Shown: one piece after another, positions 1 to 10,644 of the stretch
Layout: every line of letters begins with the position of its first letter
Numbering within the stretch: the first letter of the stretch is position 1
DNA from: JACVRW01 sp963757815
GTDB lineage: Bacteria; Actinomycetota; Thermoleophilia; Solirubrobacterales; Thermoleophilaceae
Assembly: GCA_963757815.1 (NCBI GenBank)
Contig: CAVWSN010000017.1
Coordinates: 124,001-188,000, forward strand
Reading direction: 5' to 3'
Length of the DNA: 64,000 nt
Program-made: the position numbers and the translations under genes
The notes under the pieces: generated by a model
Databases searched by the model: none
Told to the model about the DNA's origin: nothing
Seen by the model: only the letters and a program-made list of their open reading frames with translations

Positions 1-1416
<1,416 letters not shown>

Positions 1417-1425
1417 CCGGCCCGC

Positions 1426-2205
1426 TCAGCCGCGCCGGCGGTCGCGCCAGTCGACCAAACGCCGCACCGGGCTCATGTCGTAATCGCGCCCGTCGGCGTC
1501 CACGCTCACCGTCAGGAGGTTCACGCCGGCGGCGTGCAGCTGCTCGGCTTGCTCTACGTCACCGCCCGGGACCCCCCAGGTGCGCTCGATCTCATCCGGG
1601 TCGCGGCCGACGTCGGCGCAGTGGCGACGCAGGACCTCGTCTTTGTGGCGGAACCTGTCGGCATCGCCGAAGCCGTGCCACATGTCGGCCTGCTCGGCCA
1701 CGATCCGCAGCGTGACTCGTTCGCCCTGGCCGCCGATCAGGATCGGCATGTCGCCCAGCGGCGGCGGGTTGAGCTTGCCGAGCCGCGCCTTGAGCAACGG
1801 CAGGTCGCGTGCCAGCGCGCGCAGGCGCGAGCCCGCGGTGCCGAACTCGTAGCCGTACTCGTCGTAGTCGCGCTGGAACCAACCGGACCCGATGCCGACG
1901 ATCAGCCGCCCGCCCGAGATCTGGTCGATCGTCCCGAGAGCGGCCGCGAGGTACTGAGGGTTGCGGTACGAGTTGCACAGCACGAGCGCCCCGATGCGGG
2001 GCCGCTCGGTCGTCTCGGCCATCGCCGCGAGCAGCGCCAGGCACTCGAGGTGGCGGCCGTTGGGGTCGCCGGACAGCGGAAAGAAGTGGTCCCACGTGAA
2101 GACCGTGTCCGCGCCCAGCTGCTCGGCCTCCAGCCACGCTCGGCGCATCGCGGGGTAGTCGGCGTGCTGCGGCCGGACCTGGACGCCAAGACGGATGTCA
2201 TTCAC
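1426..2205 (-). CDS. LLM-class (luciferase-like) flavin/F420-dependent oxidoreductase
   Basis: TIM-barrel oxidoreductase of the luciferase-like family, 259 residues. Visible family features are the N-terminal RLGVQVRPQHADY strand, TVFTWDHFFPLSGDP, IGALVLCNSYRNPQYLA, the cofactor-binding segment ISGGRLIVGIGSGWFQRDY, and PILIGGQGERVTLRIVAEQAD. The last two blocks are typical of F420-using actinobacterial members. The substrate cannot be read from the sequence. The start is the GTG at 2205, because a good Shine-Dalgarno (GAAAGGAG, 2211-2218) sits five bases upstream; a longer ATG frame to 2244 is open but has no such site. It is divergent from the secreted protein at 2243, and the two genes share a 37-bp start region. 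Confidence 0.9.
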   Translation of the reverse strand: MNDIRLGVQVRPQHADYPAMRRAWLEAEQLGADTVFTWDHFFPLSGDPNGRHLECLALLAAMAETTERPRIGALVLCNSYRNPQYLAAALGTIDQISGGRLIVGIGSGWFQRDYDEYGYEFGTAGSRLRALARDLPLLKARLGKLNPPPLGDMPILIGGQGERVTLRIVAEQADMWHGFGDADRFRHKDEVLRRHCADVGRDPDEIERTWGVPGGDVEQAEQLHAAGVNLLTVSVDADGRDYDMSPVRRLVDWRDRRRG

Positions 2206-2242
2206 TACCGCTCCTTTCGTGCCCGCCCCGCGTTGGGAGGGC
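2206..2242. promoter_or_regulatory. 37-bp divergent start region with two opposed Shine-Dalgarno sites
   Basis: The minus-strand oxidoreductase uses GAAAGGAG (complement of 2211-2218). The plus-strand secreted protein uses GGGAGG at 2235-2240, only two bases before its ATG. There is no room for two separate promoters, so at least one promoter must lie inside the opposite gene. Confidence 0.6.
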
Positions 2243-2944
2243 ATGCTCAGCTATCTGCGCCGGCACCACCTTGGGCTCGTCGCCCTTTTCTTTGCCCTGA
2301 CCGGGACCTCCTACGCGGTCGCCACGGGCTCGATCGACTCGCGCGAGATTCGTAACAACTCTGTCAGGGGGAAGGACGTCCGCAACAACACCTTGTCGGG
2401 GGCGGACGTTAGTAACAACTCCGTGCGCTCGCGTGACGTGCGCGACAGCGGCCTGATCGGAGCCGACGTCCTCGACGCGAGCCTCAACGGCGGCGACCTG
2501 GCCAACGGCAGCGTCGAGGGTCTCGATGTGCGCGACGGCACCCTCCGCGACCCGGACATCGGGCCGAACTCGATCTCGAACGACGAGCTCACGGGCGGCT
2601 CGGTCCGCTCGGGCGAGGTCCAGAACGGCTCGCTCGCGGCCGAGGACCTGCAAACCGGGCTGCTGGCGAGCGACGCGGGCGTCCGCTTCGACACCTTCTC
2701 CATCGCGAACGGCGCGAGCGGCGACGCCGCGGTGAGCTGCCCCTCGGGCCAGCGCGCGCTCGGCGGCGGAGTCTCCTTCGCGGCGGACGATCCGGACGAC
2801 CGCGTGACGTTCTCGGAGCCGCGTGCAGGGAACGCCACGCCGAGCACGCAGGGGGCGACCGCCACCGGCTGGGCGGGCGGGATCGTCAACGGCGACACGG
2901 CGGCTCGGACGGCCACGGTCTGGGTGATCTGCGCGACGAGATAG
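2243..2944 (+). CDS. Secreted or membrane-anchored decapeptide-repeat protein
   Basis: 233 residues; precise function unknown. Residues 1-9 are basic (MLSYLRRHH). They precede a hydrophobic stretch, LGLVALFFALTGTSYAVA, which is a signal peptide or anchor. Residues about 31-140 form roughly ten or eleven imperfect 10-residue units with the pattern (E/D)(I/V)xN(N/G)(S/T)(V/L)xxx, for example IRNNSVRGKD and VRNNTLSGAD. Two five-residue steps per unit suggest a pentapeptide-like beta-helix. The C-terminal 80 residues contain VSCPSGQRALGGGV and end in VWVICATR, with two cysteines that could form a disulfide. The same N-terminal signature occurs in the protein at 54265-54834. Start chosen at ATG 2243, before which a GGGAGG site is seen; an upstream in-frame ATG at 2195 overlaps the divergent gene. 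Confidence 0.75.
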   Translation: MLSYLRRHHLGLVALFFALTGTSYAVATGSIDSREIRNNSVRGKDVRNNTLSGADVSNNSVRSRDVRDSGLIGADVLDASLNGGDLANGSVEGLDVRDGTLRDPDIGPNSISNDELTGGSVRSGEVQNGSLAAEDLQTGLLASDAGVRFDTFSIANGASGDAAVSCPSGQRALGGGVSFAADDPDDRVTFSEPRAGNATPSTQGATATGWAGGIVNGDTAARTATVWVICATR

Positions 2945-3000
2945 TCCGGAGCGCCGAGCGCCTCTCCGTTACGCGCCCCACGCTCTAGGATCGCGCCCGC

Positions 3001-3831
3001 ATGAGCGTCGAACCCCGCCTGCGCCGCCTGTTCGCCGCCGACGGGCGCTGCTTCGACGTCGCCGTCGACCACGGCTTCTTCGGCGAGCCGCGCTTCCTCG
3101 CCGGGATCGAGGATCTCGCCGCGGCGCTCGACGTGCTGGTGGAGGCCGCTCCCGACGCCATCCAGCTCTCGCCCGGCAGCGCGCCGCTCCTGCAGCGGCG
3201 GCCCGGTCCGAAGCCCGCGCTCGTCCTGCGCACGGACGTGGCAAACGTCTACGGGCCGACGGTCGACCCCGAGATCCAATACTTCTCGGAGCTGGTGCCC
3301 GAGGCCGTCGAGCAGGCGGTCCGCCTCGACGCCGCCTGCGTCGTCGTCAACCTGCTCTGGATCGACGGCCGGGAGGAGCTGCACCGCGCCTGCGTCCGTA
3401 ACGTCGGCGCCCTCAAGGCGCGCTGCGAGCCCGCCGGCATGCCGCTGATGGTTGAGCCGCTCGCGATGCGGCCGGGCTCGGCGGGTTACGGAGTCGACGG
3501 CGATCCCGAGCGCATCCGCGCGCTCGTGCGCCAGGCGGTGGAGCTCGGCGCCGACGTCATCAAGGCCGACCCGACGGATGACCTCGCCGACTATCCCGGG
3601 GTGATCGAGGTGGCGGGCCGCGTCCCGCTTCTCGTGCGCGGCGGCGGCCGCGCCTCCGACGAGGAGGTGCTGAGTCGCACCGAGACGGTGATGCGGGCGG
3701 GAGCCGCCGGGATCGTCTACGGCCGCAACGTGATTCAGCACGAGCATCCCTCCGCCATGACCCGTGCGCTCATGTCGGTCGTGCACGACGGCGTGTCGGC
3801 GGAGAGCGCGCTCGCGAGCCTCGGTGGCTGA
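3001..3831 (+). CDS. DeoC/LacD/class I fructose-bisphosphate aldolase-family protein
   Basis: 276-residue TIM-barrel aldolase of the DhnA/LsrF type. Visible are FDVAVDHGFFGEP (the conserved AxDHG entry strand), DAIQLSPGSAPLLQ, MPLMVEPLAMRPG, the predicted Schiff-base strand ELGADVIKADPTDD (Lys within DVIKADP), and the phosphate-binding end VPLLVRGGGRASDEE and AAGIVYGRNVIQ. The likely reaction is reversible aldol cleavage of a sugar or sugar phosphate, but the substrate is not identifiable. The Gfo/Idh dehydrogenase that follows overlaps it by 8 bp, so the two are co-translated. This suggests a small polyol or inositol-like sugar breakdown pathway (inference). The start ATG 3001 lies 56 bp after the preceding gene. 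Confidence 0.85.
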   Translation: MSVEPRLRRLFAADGRCFDVAVDHGFFGEPRFLAGIEDLAAALDVLVEAAPDAIQLSPGSAPLLQRRPGPKPALVLRTDVANVYGPTVDPEIQYFSELVPEAVEQAVRLDAACVVVNLLWIDGREELHRACVRNVGALKARCEPAGMPLMVEPLAMRPGSAGYGVDGDPERIRALVRQAVELGADVIKADPTDDLADYPGVIEVAGRVPLLVRGGGRASDEEVLSRTETVMRAGAAGIVYGRNVIQHEHPSAMTRALMSVVHDGVSAESALASLGG

Positions 3832-5045
3832 GCGCGAGGTCCGCCTCGGCCTGATCGGCGGCGGCCTGATGGGTCGCGAGCTCGCGAGCGCAGCCGCACG
3901 CTGGGTGCACCTCACGGACCTCGGGGTGCGGCCGCGAATCGTGCACGTGTGCGACATCAATCCGGAAACGCTCGCCTGGTACGAGCAGCTGGCCGAACCG
4001 CCGCGGCTCTCCTCCGACTGGCGCGCCGTGCTCGACGACCCGGAGGTCGAGGCCGTCTACATCGCCGTCCCGCACCACCTGCACGCCGAGCTGTACGTGG
4101 CCGCGCTCGAGGCCGGCAAGCACCTGCTCGGCGAGAAACCCTTCGGCATCGACCGCGAGGCCAACGAGGCGATCATGAGCGCCGTGGCCGCCCACCCGGA
4201 GCTGCTCGTCCGCTGCTCGTCCGAGATGCCGTTCTTCCCCGGCGGCCAAGCACGTGTGGCGCTGGATCGCGGCCGGCGGCTTCGGACGGCCCATAGAGGT
4301 GCGTTCGCTGTTCCTGCACTCGAGCGACCTCGACCCGGGGAAACAGATCAACTGGAAGCGCCGCGCGGAGACGAACGGCGCCTACGGCTGCCTCGGCGAT
4401 CTCGGCATGCACGCCCTGCACCTGCCGCTGCGGGCCGGCTGGGCGCCGCTCGACGTGCGCGCGTTGCTCGGTGACGTCTTCAAGGAGCGCCCCGACGCCA
4501 GCGGCGCGATGGTGCCCTGCGACACCCCGGACAACGCAGTCCTGCTGTGCCGCGCGCAGCACGCGGGCGAGGAGTTCGCGCTGCGGATCGAGACCAAGCG
4601 GATCGCGCCCGGCCACATGAATACCTGGACGATCGAGGTCGACGGCACGGAGGGCTCGATCGCCTACACGACGAAGCAGCCGAAGACGCTGCGGAGGATG
4701 CGCTACACGCCGGGCGAGGAGCAGCGCTGGGAGGAGACCGACCTCGGCTCGCAGTCCGCCTACCCGAGCATCACCGGGGCGATCTTCGAGTTCGGCTTCG
4801 CGGACGCGCTCCAGCAGATGTGGGCAGCCTTCCTCGACGAGCTCGCGCACGGGCGCGATGGGATGCGCCAGCCGTTCCACTGCGTGACGCCCGAGGAGGC
4901 GGCGTTCACGCACGACCTGTTCACGGCGGCGCTGCGGGCGGACGCGCGGCGCAGCGTCGAGCGCGGTCGAGCCGCGGTACGCGCTGTAGGTCGGGTGATG
5001 CTCGGCGGGGTGGCGCTGGGTCGGTCTCGCGTATGGGCTGGGTAA
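3824..5045 (+). CDS. Gfo/Idh/MocA-family oxidoreductase, frameshifted
   Basis: NAD(P)-dependent sugar or polyol dehydrogenase. The N-terminal Rossmann motif LGLIGGGLMG is followed by VYIAVPHHLHAE and the EKPFG motif (AGKHLLGEKPFGID). The C-terminal alpha/beta domain (FGRPIEVRSLFLHSSD, GAYGCLGDLGMHALHL with the catalytic-type DxGxH pattern) is in another frame. Removing one G from GGCGGCC at 4241-4247 restores PFFPGAKHVWRW, so this is a +1 shift. The start GTG 3824 overlaps the aldolase stop by 8 bp. The last 15 or so codons, from about 4997, lie inside the dispersed repeat that follows, and the TAA stop at 5043-5045 is part of the repeat arm. The natural C-terminus may therefore have been replaced. 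Whether the frameshift is real or an error cannot be told here. Confidence 0.8.
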
Positions 5046-5332
5046 GGGGTGGTGGTGCTCGGCGGCCGCGGCTGGCCAGGCGTGATCGAAGATCGTTCGG
5101 CCGTCGCGCTCGGGAGACTCGAGCTTTCCTGCTTTGACCACACCATGGGTGGTCAATCCAGCAAGGTAATGCGCTGGTTCCGCCTCCTGGGCTTCCAGAC
5201 TGCCGATGAAGATTCGGCAGATCCGTGATGAGCCGAAGATTGTTCGCCAGGAGAGTTGCAGCGGCCGCTGTCCAACACCCCTTACCCAGCCCTGGCCCGG
5301 CCGGCGGAGACCACCCCGGCGCCGAACCGGGA
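4997..5332 (+). repeat. Dispersed intergenic repeat family 1, copy 1
   Basis: About 290-330 bp, also present at 21414-21731 (same strand) and 54905-55217 (inverted). Outer arms are GGTCTC (5023-5028) and GAGACC (5307-5312). Inside them, GGGCTGGGTAAGGGGTG (5035-5051) is perfectly complementary to CACCCCTTACCCAGCCC (5276-5292), a 17-bp stem. Between the arms, copies share GATCGAAGATCGTTCGGCC, GAAGATTCGGC and GTTCGCCA. This copy also holds its own hairpin TTGACCAC/GTGGTCAA at about 5135-5160; its middle differs from the other two copies. No conserved reading frame is seen. It lies between convergent genes (Gfo/Idh and def). It may be a MITE-like element or a structured RNA. Confidence 0.85.
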
Positions 5333-5345
5333 AGCGTCGGCCGGC

Positions 5346-5951
5346 TCAGGCGGCTTCGCTCGTCCGCTCGGCCTCGCGCAGCTCGCGCAGGGCGCGCTTG
5401 CGCTCGTCGCGGCTCGTGCGGTCGAGGATCAGCACGCCGTCCAGGTGATCCATCTCGTGCTGGATCACGCGCGCCTCGAGCCCGGAGGCCTCGACCAGGC
5501 GCGGCTCCCCCTCCTCGTCCTGGGCGCGCACACGCACGTACACGGGCCGCTCGACGTCGACCGTGATGCCGGGAATCGAGAGGCAGCCCTCGTCGAGGGC
5601 CTCGCGGTCGTCGCTCGACCACTCGAGCTCGGGGTTGGCGAGCGCGATCACCGGCGCGTCCGGACCCACGCGGTAGACGAGCAGCCGCTGTGAGATCCCG
5701 AGCTGGGGCGCGGCGAGGCCGACGCCCAGTGAGTCTCCCATGATCCCGGCCATGCGGCTGACCTGCTTGCGCAGGGCGTCGTCGAAGCGGTCTACCGGCG
5801 TGGCGCGCGACTTGAGGACAGGGTCGCCGAGCCGCCGGATGAAGGACATGGCGGCCGCGCGCCTGGCCTCGAGCTCGGGATCGAGCCCGGCGCCGTCCCG
5901 CTCGTCGTGCTGCACCTCGACCTCGAGATCGTGCTCCCGCTCCTCGGACAT
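5346..5951 (-). CDS. def: Peptide deformylase
   Basis: Removes the formyl group from the N-terminal methionine of new proteins. All three metalloprotease motifs are present: GVGLAAPQLG (motif 1), DEGCLSIPG with the metal-binding Cys (motif 2), and the HExxH motif QHEMDHLDGVL (motif 3). It is 201 residues from the ATG at 5951. This start is preferred over the internal ATG at 5849 because the acidic stretch running into LDPELEARRAAAM looks like a conserved N-terminal extension; that is inference. The gene lies 65 bp downstream of priA on the same strand, a common pairing (def/priA/fmt), but no fmt follows. The family 1 repeat lies directly downstream. Confidence 0.95.
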   Translation of the reverse strand: MSEEREHDLEVEVQHDERDGAGLDPELEARRAAAMSFIRRLGDPVLKSRATPVDRFDDALRKQVSRMAGIMGDSLGVGLAAPQLGISQRLLVYRVGPDAPVIALANPELEWSSDDREALDEGCLSIPGITVDVERPVYVRVRAQDEEGEPRLVEASGLEARVIQHEMDHLDGVLILDRTSRDERKRALRELREAERTSEAA

Positions 5952-6016
5952 CGGCCTCGAGTCTAACGCCACTTCCGCGCGCCATACGGGATGACGATCA
6001 CTGTCCTCCGGGGCGC

Positions 6017-8190
6017 CTACTGGGGGTCGACGTCGACCGAGAAGGCCGCGCTCCCGTGCGCCCGCTCGGCGGCGACGGCCTCGACCGCGTCGCGCACCGC
6101 GGCGATCGCCGTGGCGCGCTCTGGCGAGCGGATCACGAGCTGGGCGCGGTGGCGCGCCTGGCGGCGGAACAGCGGCGCCGGCCCGAGGACGGGCACGCCC
6201 GTCGCCGCGATCGCGGCGCGGACGGACGTCGGCGGCGGCGAGCTCCGGACCGGGGTCGACGGAGGAGCAGACCACGCGGATCAGATGACCGTGGGGCGGG
6301 TATCCGAGCGCGGCGCGGCGCTCGAGCTCACCGGCAAGGAAGCCGCCCGCGTCGTGGCGGGCGGCGAGCGCGAGCGCGCGGACGGAGGGATCGAGCGCCT
6401 GGACGATCACGCGTCCGCCCCTGGGGCCGCGGCCGCTGCGGCCGGCGAGCTGCGCCACGAGCGCGAACGTGCGCTCCTCGGCGCGGAAGTCGGGGAAGCG
6501 CAGCGTGGCGTCGGCGTCGAGCACCACGCCGAGGGTGACGTCGGGGAAGTCGTGGCCCTTGGCCACCATCTGCGTACCGATGAGGACGCCGCCGCGAGCA
6601 CGCTCGAAGCGGCGTAGAACGGCCGCCACCCCCTCGGCGGCGGCGACGTCGGCATCGAGCCGGAACACCGGCAGCGGCGCGACCACGTCCTCGAGCTCGC
6701 GCTCGACCTGCTCTGTCCCGGCACCGTGGCGGGCCACGGACACGGAGCCACAGTCCGGGCACGAGCGCGGCACCCGCTCGCTGTAGGCGCAGTGGTGGCA
6801 GGCCACCTCGGCCGCCGCCCGGTGCAGGACGAGCGTGACGTCGCAGTTCGGGCACTCCCAGACGCGCCCGCACTCGCGACAGGACAGGAAGTTCGACCAG
6901 CCGCGCCGGTTCAGGAGCACGATCGCCTTCTCGCCGTTGCGGCGGATCTCGTCGAGCGCCCGGCGCGTGGCCTCGTGGAACGGCCCCGCGCAACCCAGCA
7001 TCCCAACCAGCTCCACCGGTGGCAGGCCGCGACCGTCCACCCGCCGCGGCAACTCGATGCGCTCGAATCCGTGATGGCTCTCCGGGCGCGGAGTGGCGCT
7101 GCCGGCCACGAGCAGGGCCCCCTCGACGGCCGCCCCGCCGTTCGGCCACGGTGCGCGCGTCGTAGCGCGGGTCGCCCTCCTGCTTGTAGGAGCCGTCGTG
7201 CTCCTCGTCCACCACGATCAGCCCGAGGTCCCCGAACGGCGCGAAGATCGCGGAGCGCGGCCCCACGCAGACGCGTGCCTCGCCGCGCCGCATCCGCCAC
7301 CACTCGTCGTAGCGCTCGCGCTGCGAGAGGCGCGAGTGCATGATCGCGACAGAGTCGCCGAAGCGCTCGACGAACCTGCCCGCCGTCTGCGGCGTGAGCG
7401 CGATCTCGGGGACCAGCACGATCGCCGAGCGGCCGCGCTCGAGTGCCGCGGCCACCGCGCGCAGATAGACCTCGGTCTTGCCGCTGCCCGTGACCCCGTG
7501 CAGGAGCAGGGGACCGCCGGGACCTGCAGGCGCATCCAGCCGGCGCTCGATCGACGCCAGAGCGGCCGCCTGGTCGGCGGTCAGCTCGGCGGGCGCGGCG
7601 CGCGCGCCGACTCCCTCGACGTGCGGGCGCCGCGGCGGCTCGACGGCGTTCTCGAGCCGGATCAGGCCGCGCCGCTCGAGGCTGCGGAGCGTCGAGTGGT
7701 CGCAGCCGGCGCGCCGCGCGAGCAGCGCCGCGGCCAGCGCGCCGGCGCTCAGGGCGTCGAGCGCCGCGCGCTGGCGCGGCCCGAGCCGCTCGCCGCCTGC
7801 GAGCGCCGCCTGCCCCACCGGCGTGATGGCGGCCCGCAGCGATCGCCGCGGCCGGAGCGGGCGCGCCGCGCCCGTCCCGGTGCCGGGCGGCAACACCAGT
7901 GCGAGGCCGCGTGCCGGCGTCGAGACGTACTCGCGCGCCACCCAGAGCCCGAGGGCCACGAGCGCCCGCGGCACGTCCGCCTCGAGCGCGGCCAACGGCT
8001 CCGCCAGCCGCTCCGGGGGCAACTCGCTCTCCTCGGCCAGGTCCACCACCACGCCCAGCAGGCGGCGGCGTCCGAACGGAACCACCAGCATGCTGCCCAC
8101 CCCGACGCCCGCGAGCTCGCCCGCGAGCCGGTAGTCGAACGGCCCGCGCAGGGCACGCGCGGGAGTGAGCGGCTCGACCTTGGCGATCAC
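6017..8190 (-). CDS. priA: Primosomal replication protein N' (helicase PriA), two frameshifts
   Basis: DEAD-like helicase that restarts stalled replication forks. In order: N-terminal DNA-binding domain from VEPLTPARALRGPFDYRL, Walker A GVTGSGKTEVYLR, the FAPFGDLGLIVVDEEHDGSY box, zinc-binding cysteines CRECGRVWECPNC and CHHCAYSERVPRSCPDC, then motif V/VI region GTQMVAKGHDFPDV and AQLAGRSGRG. Two indels break the frame. One extra base in the CCCC run at 7133-7136 (its removal gives AERRAAVEGALLVAGSATP). A duplicated GGAC at 6220-6227 is the other; skipping it restores VRAAIAATGVPVLGPAPLF and a C-terminus ending SVDVDPQ at 6017. The repaired length is about 722 residues, normal for PriA. It is divergent from the cyclase gene. 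Essentiality in many bacteria makes sequence error the likelier cause. Confidence 0.9.
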
Positions 8191-8249
8191 ACCTCCGAAG
8201 CTACGGTCCGGTCCGGACGACGCAGCGGGCGCCGCCGACCGGCGACCAT

Positions 8250-9375
8250 GTGCGCGTGGCGATCGACTACGAGGCCGAGGGACTGCTCGACGGCATCGGC
8301 GAAGGGGCGGCGCGCGAGGCGTCGCCTCGAGCTGCTGCGCACGCTCGAGCAGGAGGGCTTCACGCTCGACGAGCTGCGGCGCGCCGCATCCGAGGACCGG
8401 CTCGCGCTACTCCCCGTCGAGCGTGTGCTCGAGGCCGAGGGCCCGCGCTACACACTGCGCGAGATCGCGGAGACGGTCGGGCTCGACGTCGAGTTCCTCC
8501 AGGAGGCCCGCCGGGCGGTCGGCGACCCGGCGATCGACCCCGACGAGCGAGTGCTGACCGACGAGGAGCTCGAGCTCACCCGCCACGGGAAGGTGCTGCT
8601 CGACGCTGGACTCGACCGCGAGAGCTTCCTCGAGCTGGTGCGGGTGATGAGCCATGCGCTCGACTCAATCGCCTCCGCGCTCGTCGCCACGCTGGGTCAG
8701 GCGCTGCTGCAACCGGGCGTCACCGAGCGCGACCTGGGCCTGCGCTACGCCGAATCGCTGCGCACGCTGACGCCGCTCGCGGGACCGGCGCTCGAGCTGA
8801 TCTTGAACAGGCGCGTCCGGGAGCAGATCCGCGAGGCCGTGATCGGTCGCGCCGAGCTCGAGAGCGGGCGCCTGCCCGGGGCGCAGCCGGTGGTGGTGGC
8901 CTTCGTCGACATCGTCGGCTTCACCGAGCTCGGCGAGCAGGTGCCCGCCGACGAGCTGGGCGCGGTGGTCCGCGACTTCGAGACCCGTGTGGAGTCGGTG
9001 GTAAGGCCCCCCGTGCGGCTCGTGAAGACGATCGGGGACGCGGCGATGCTCGTCGCGCCCGAGCCGGATCCGCTGCTCGACGCCGTCGTCGAGCTCGTCG
9101 AGAGCTCGCGCGAGGACCCGGACGCCCTGGTGCTGCGCGCCGGGCTCGCCTCGGGCGAGGCGCTGCAGCGCGCCGGTGACCTGTACGGCAGGCCGGTCAA
9201 CCTCGCAAGCCGACTGACCGCCTTCGCCCGGCCGGGCAGCGTCGTGGCCACCGACGAGGTGCGCGAGGCGGCCCGCACCGACTGCCGATTCTCGTTCGCC
9301 GGCAACCGCCGCTTCAAGGGCGTGACCGGCGAGGTGGCCGTCTACCGCGTGCGCCGCGCGCAGCGCGGCGACTGA
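8250..9375 (+). CDS. Class III adenylate/guanylate cyclase with Rv1264-like regulatory domain, N-terminal frameshift
   Basis: The catalytic half has the class III hallmarks: metal site VVAFVDIVGFTELGEQ, second Asp in VRLVKTIGDAAMLV, and the transition-state segment PVNLASRLTAFA, so it probably makes cAMP. The N-terminal half (RLELLRTLEQEGFTLDELRR, DRLALLPVERVLEAEG, then a helical linker ending GPALELILNRRVREQ) resembles the autoinhibitory, pH-sensing domain of mycobacterial Rv1264. From the GTG at 8250 the protein reads YEAEGLLDGIGEGAAREA. An extra T at 8322 then shifts the frame; without it, AREARLELLRTL is continuous. An uninterrupted frame does exist from the ATG at 8248 (375 residues), but its first 25 or so residues look like shifted sequence. 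It is divergent from priA. Confidence 0.87.
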
Positions 9376-9378
9376 GTC

Positions 9379-10644
9379 TCAGGCGTTCGCCGGCTCCGAG
9401 GTCCGCTCGCCGAGTCCGGCGGCTTCGCGCAGCGTCTGCGCCTTGTCGGTCTTCTCCCAGGTGAAGTCGTGGTCCTCGCGGCCGAAGTGGCCGTAGGCCG
9501 CGGTCTTCTGGTAGATCGGCCGGTGCAGGTTGAGATAGGAGCGGAAGGCGCCCGGCCGCAGGTCGAAATGCTCGTCGATCAGACGAGCGATCTCGGCGCG
9601 GCCGATCTTCTCGGTGCCGAAGGTCTCGACCATCACCGACACCGGGTGCGCGACGCCGATCGCGTAGGCCACCTGGAGCTCGCACTTCTCGGCCAGCCCG
9701 GCAGCGACCACGTTCTTGGCCACGTAGCGGGCCGCGTACGCCGCCGAGCGGTCGACCTTGGAGGGATCCTTGCCGCTGAAGGCGCCGCCGCCGTGGCGGG
9801 CCATGCCGCCGTAGGTGTCGACGATGATCTTGCGCCCGGTAAGGCCGGCGTCGCCGGCCGGTCCGCCGATCACGAACTTGCCCGTCGGGTTGACGAGGAA
9901 GTTGCGCCCGTCGTCGTCCAGCAGCTTCTTCTCGTCGTACAGCTCGCCCGGCAGGATCGGGTGCACCACGTGCTCCCACAGGTCCGGCTTGATCAGCGTC
10001 TCCGAGTCCACCCCTTCCTTGTGCTGCGTCGAGATCAGGATCCGCTCGATCTCGATCGGACGGCCGTTCTCGTAGCGCACGCTGACCTGGGTCTTGCCGT
10101 CCGGCCCCAGATAGGGCATCACGTCCGCGCGGCGCACCTCGGCCAGGCGATGAGCGAGCCGGTGCGCCAGCGAGATCGGCAGCGGCATCAACTCCTTCGT
10201 CTCGCGCGTCGCGTAGCCGAACATCATCCCCTGGTCACCGGCACCGGCCACGTCGAGCTCGTCGTCGTCCGCCGGATCGGTGCGCGCCTCGAACGCCTTG
10301 TCGACCCCCTGCGCGATGTCAGGCGACTGCTCGTCGATCGCCGAGATCACGGCGCAGCCGTCGGCGTCGAACCCGTAACGGTTCCCCGTGTAGCCGATCT
10401 TGCGGATCGTCTCGCGCGCGATCCGCGGGATGTCCACGTAGGTGTCGGTCGTGATCTCGCCGGACACCACCACGAGACCAGTGTTCACGAGCGTCTCGCA
10501 GGCCACGCGGCCGCCCGGATCCTCGGCCATCACGGCGTCGAGGACGCCGTCGGAAATCTGGTCGGCGACCTTGTCCGGATGGCCCTCGGTGACCGACTCG
10601 GACGTGAACAGGAACTCGTTGTCTGAAAGCTGCTGGCTCGTCAT
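9379..10644 (-). CDS. metK: S-adenosylmethionine synthetase
   Basis: Makes S-adenosylmethionine from methionine and ATP; 421 residues, close to the family norm. Signatures are FTSESVTEGHPDKVADQISD at the N-terminus, GAGDQGMMFGYA (MAT signature 1) and GGGAFSGKDPSKVDRSAAY (signature 2, P-loop-like). The C-terminus AAYGHFGREDHDFTWEKTD is complete. The ATG at 10644 starts the conserved SQQLSDNEFLFTSESV segment; an upstream in-frame ATG at 10707 would add an unconserved 21 residues. The 175-bp gap upstream (10645-10819) is relatively AT-rich. It shows no SAM-I, SAM-II or SAM-IV riboswitch core that I can recognise, so regulation is unknown. Confidence 0.97.
   Translation of the reverse strand: MTSQQLSDNEFLFTSESVTEGHPDKVADQISDGVLDAVMAEDPGGRVACETLVNTGLVVVSGEITTDTYVDIPRIARETIRKIGYTGNRYGFDADGCAVISAIDEQSPDIAQGVDKAFEARTDPADDDELDVAGAGDQGMMFGYATRETKELMPLPISLAHRLAHRLAEVRRADVMPYLGPDGKTQVSVRYENGRPIEIERILISTQHKEGVDSETLIKPDLWEHVVHPILPGELYDEKKLLDDDGRNFLVNPTGKFVIGGPAGDAGLTGRKIIVDTYGGMARHGGGAFSGKDPSKVDRSAAYAARYVAKNVVAAGLAEKCELQVAYAIGVAHPVSVMVETFGTEKIGRAEIARLIDEHFDLRPGAFRSYLNLHRPIYQKTAAYGHFGREDHDFTWEKTDKAQTLREAAGLGERTSEPANA

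Noticed and set aside
2311..3960. 549-codon minus-strand frame
   Set aside because: Lies antisense to the decapeptide-repeat protein and the aldolase, both with clear features; a GC-rich shadow.
5206..5566. Small frames inside repeat family 1
   Set aside because: The reading frame is not kept between copies because of indels, so coding is unlikely.
7093..8249. Long plus-strand frame upstream of the cyclase
   Set aside because: It is antisense to priA, rich in Arg/Ala/Gly, and shows no family motif; only the part from 8248 on is coding.
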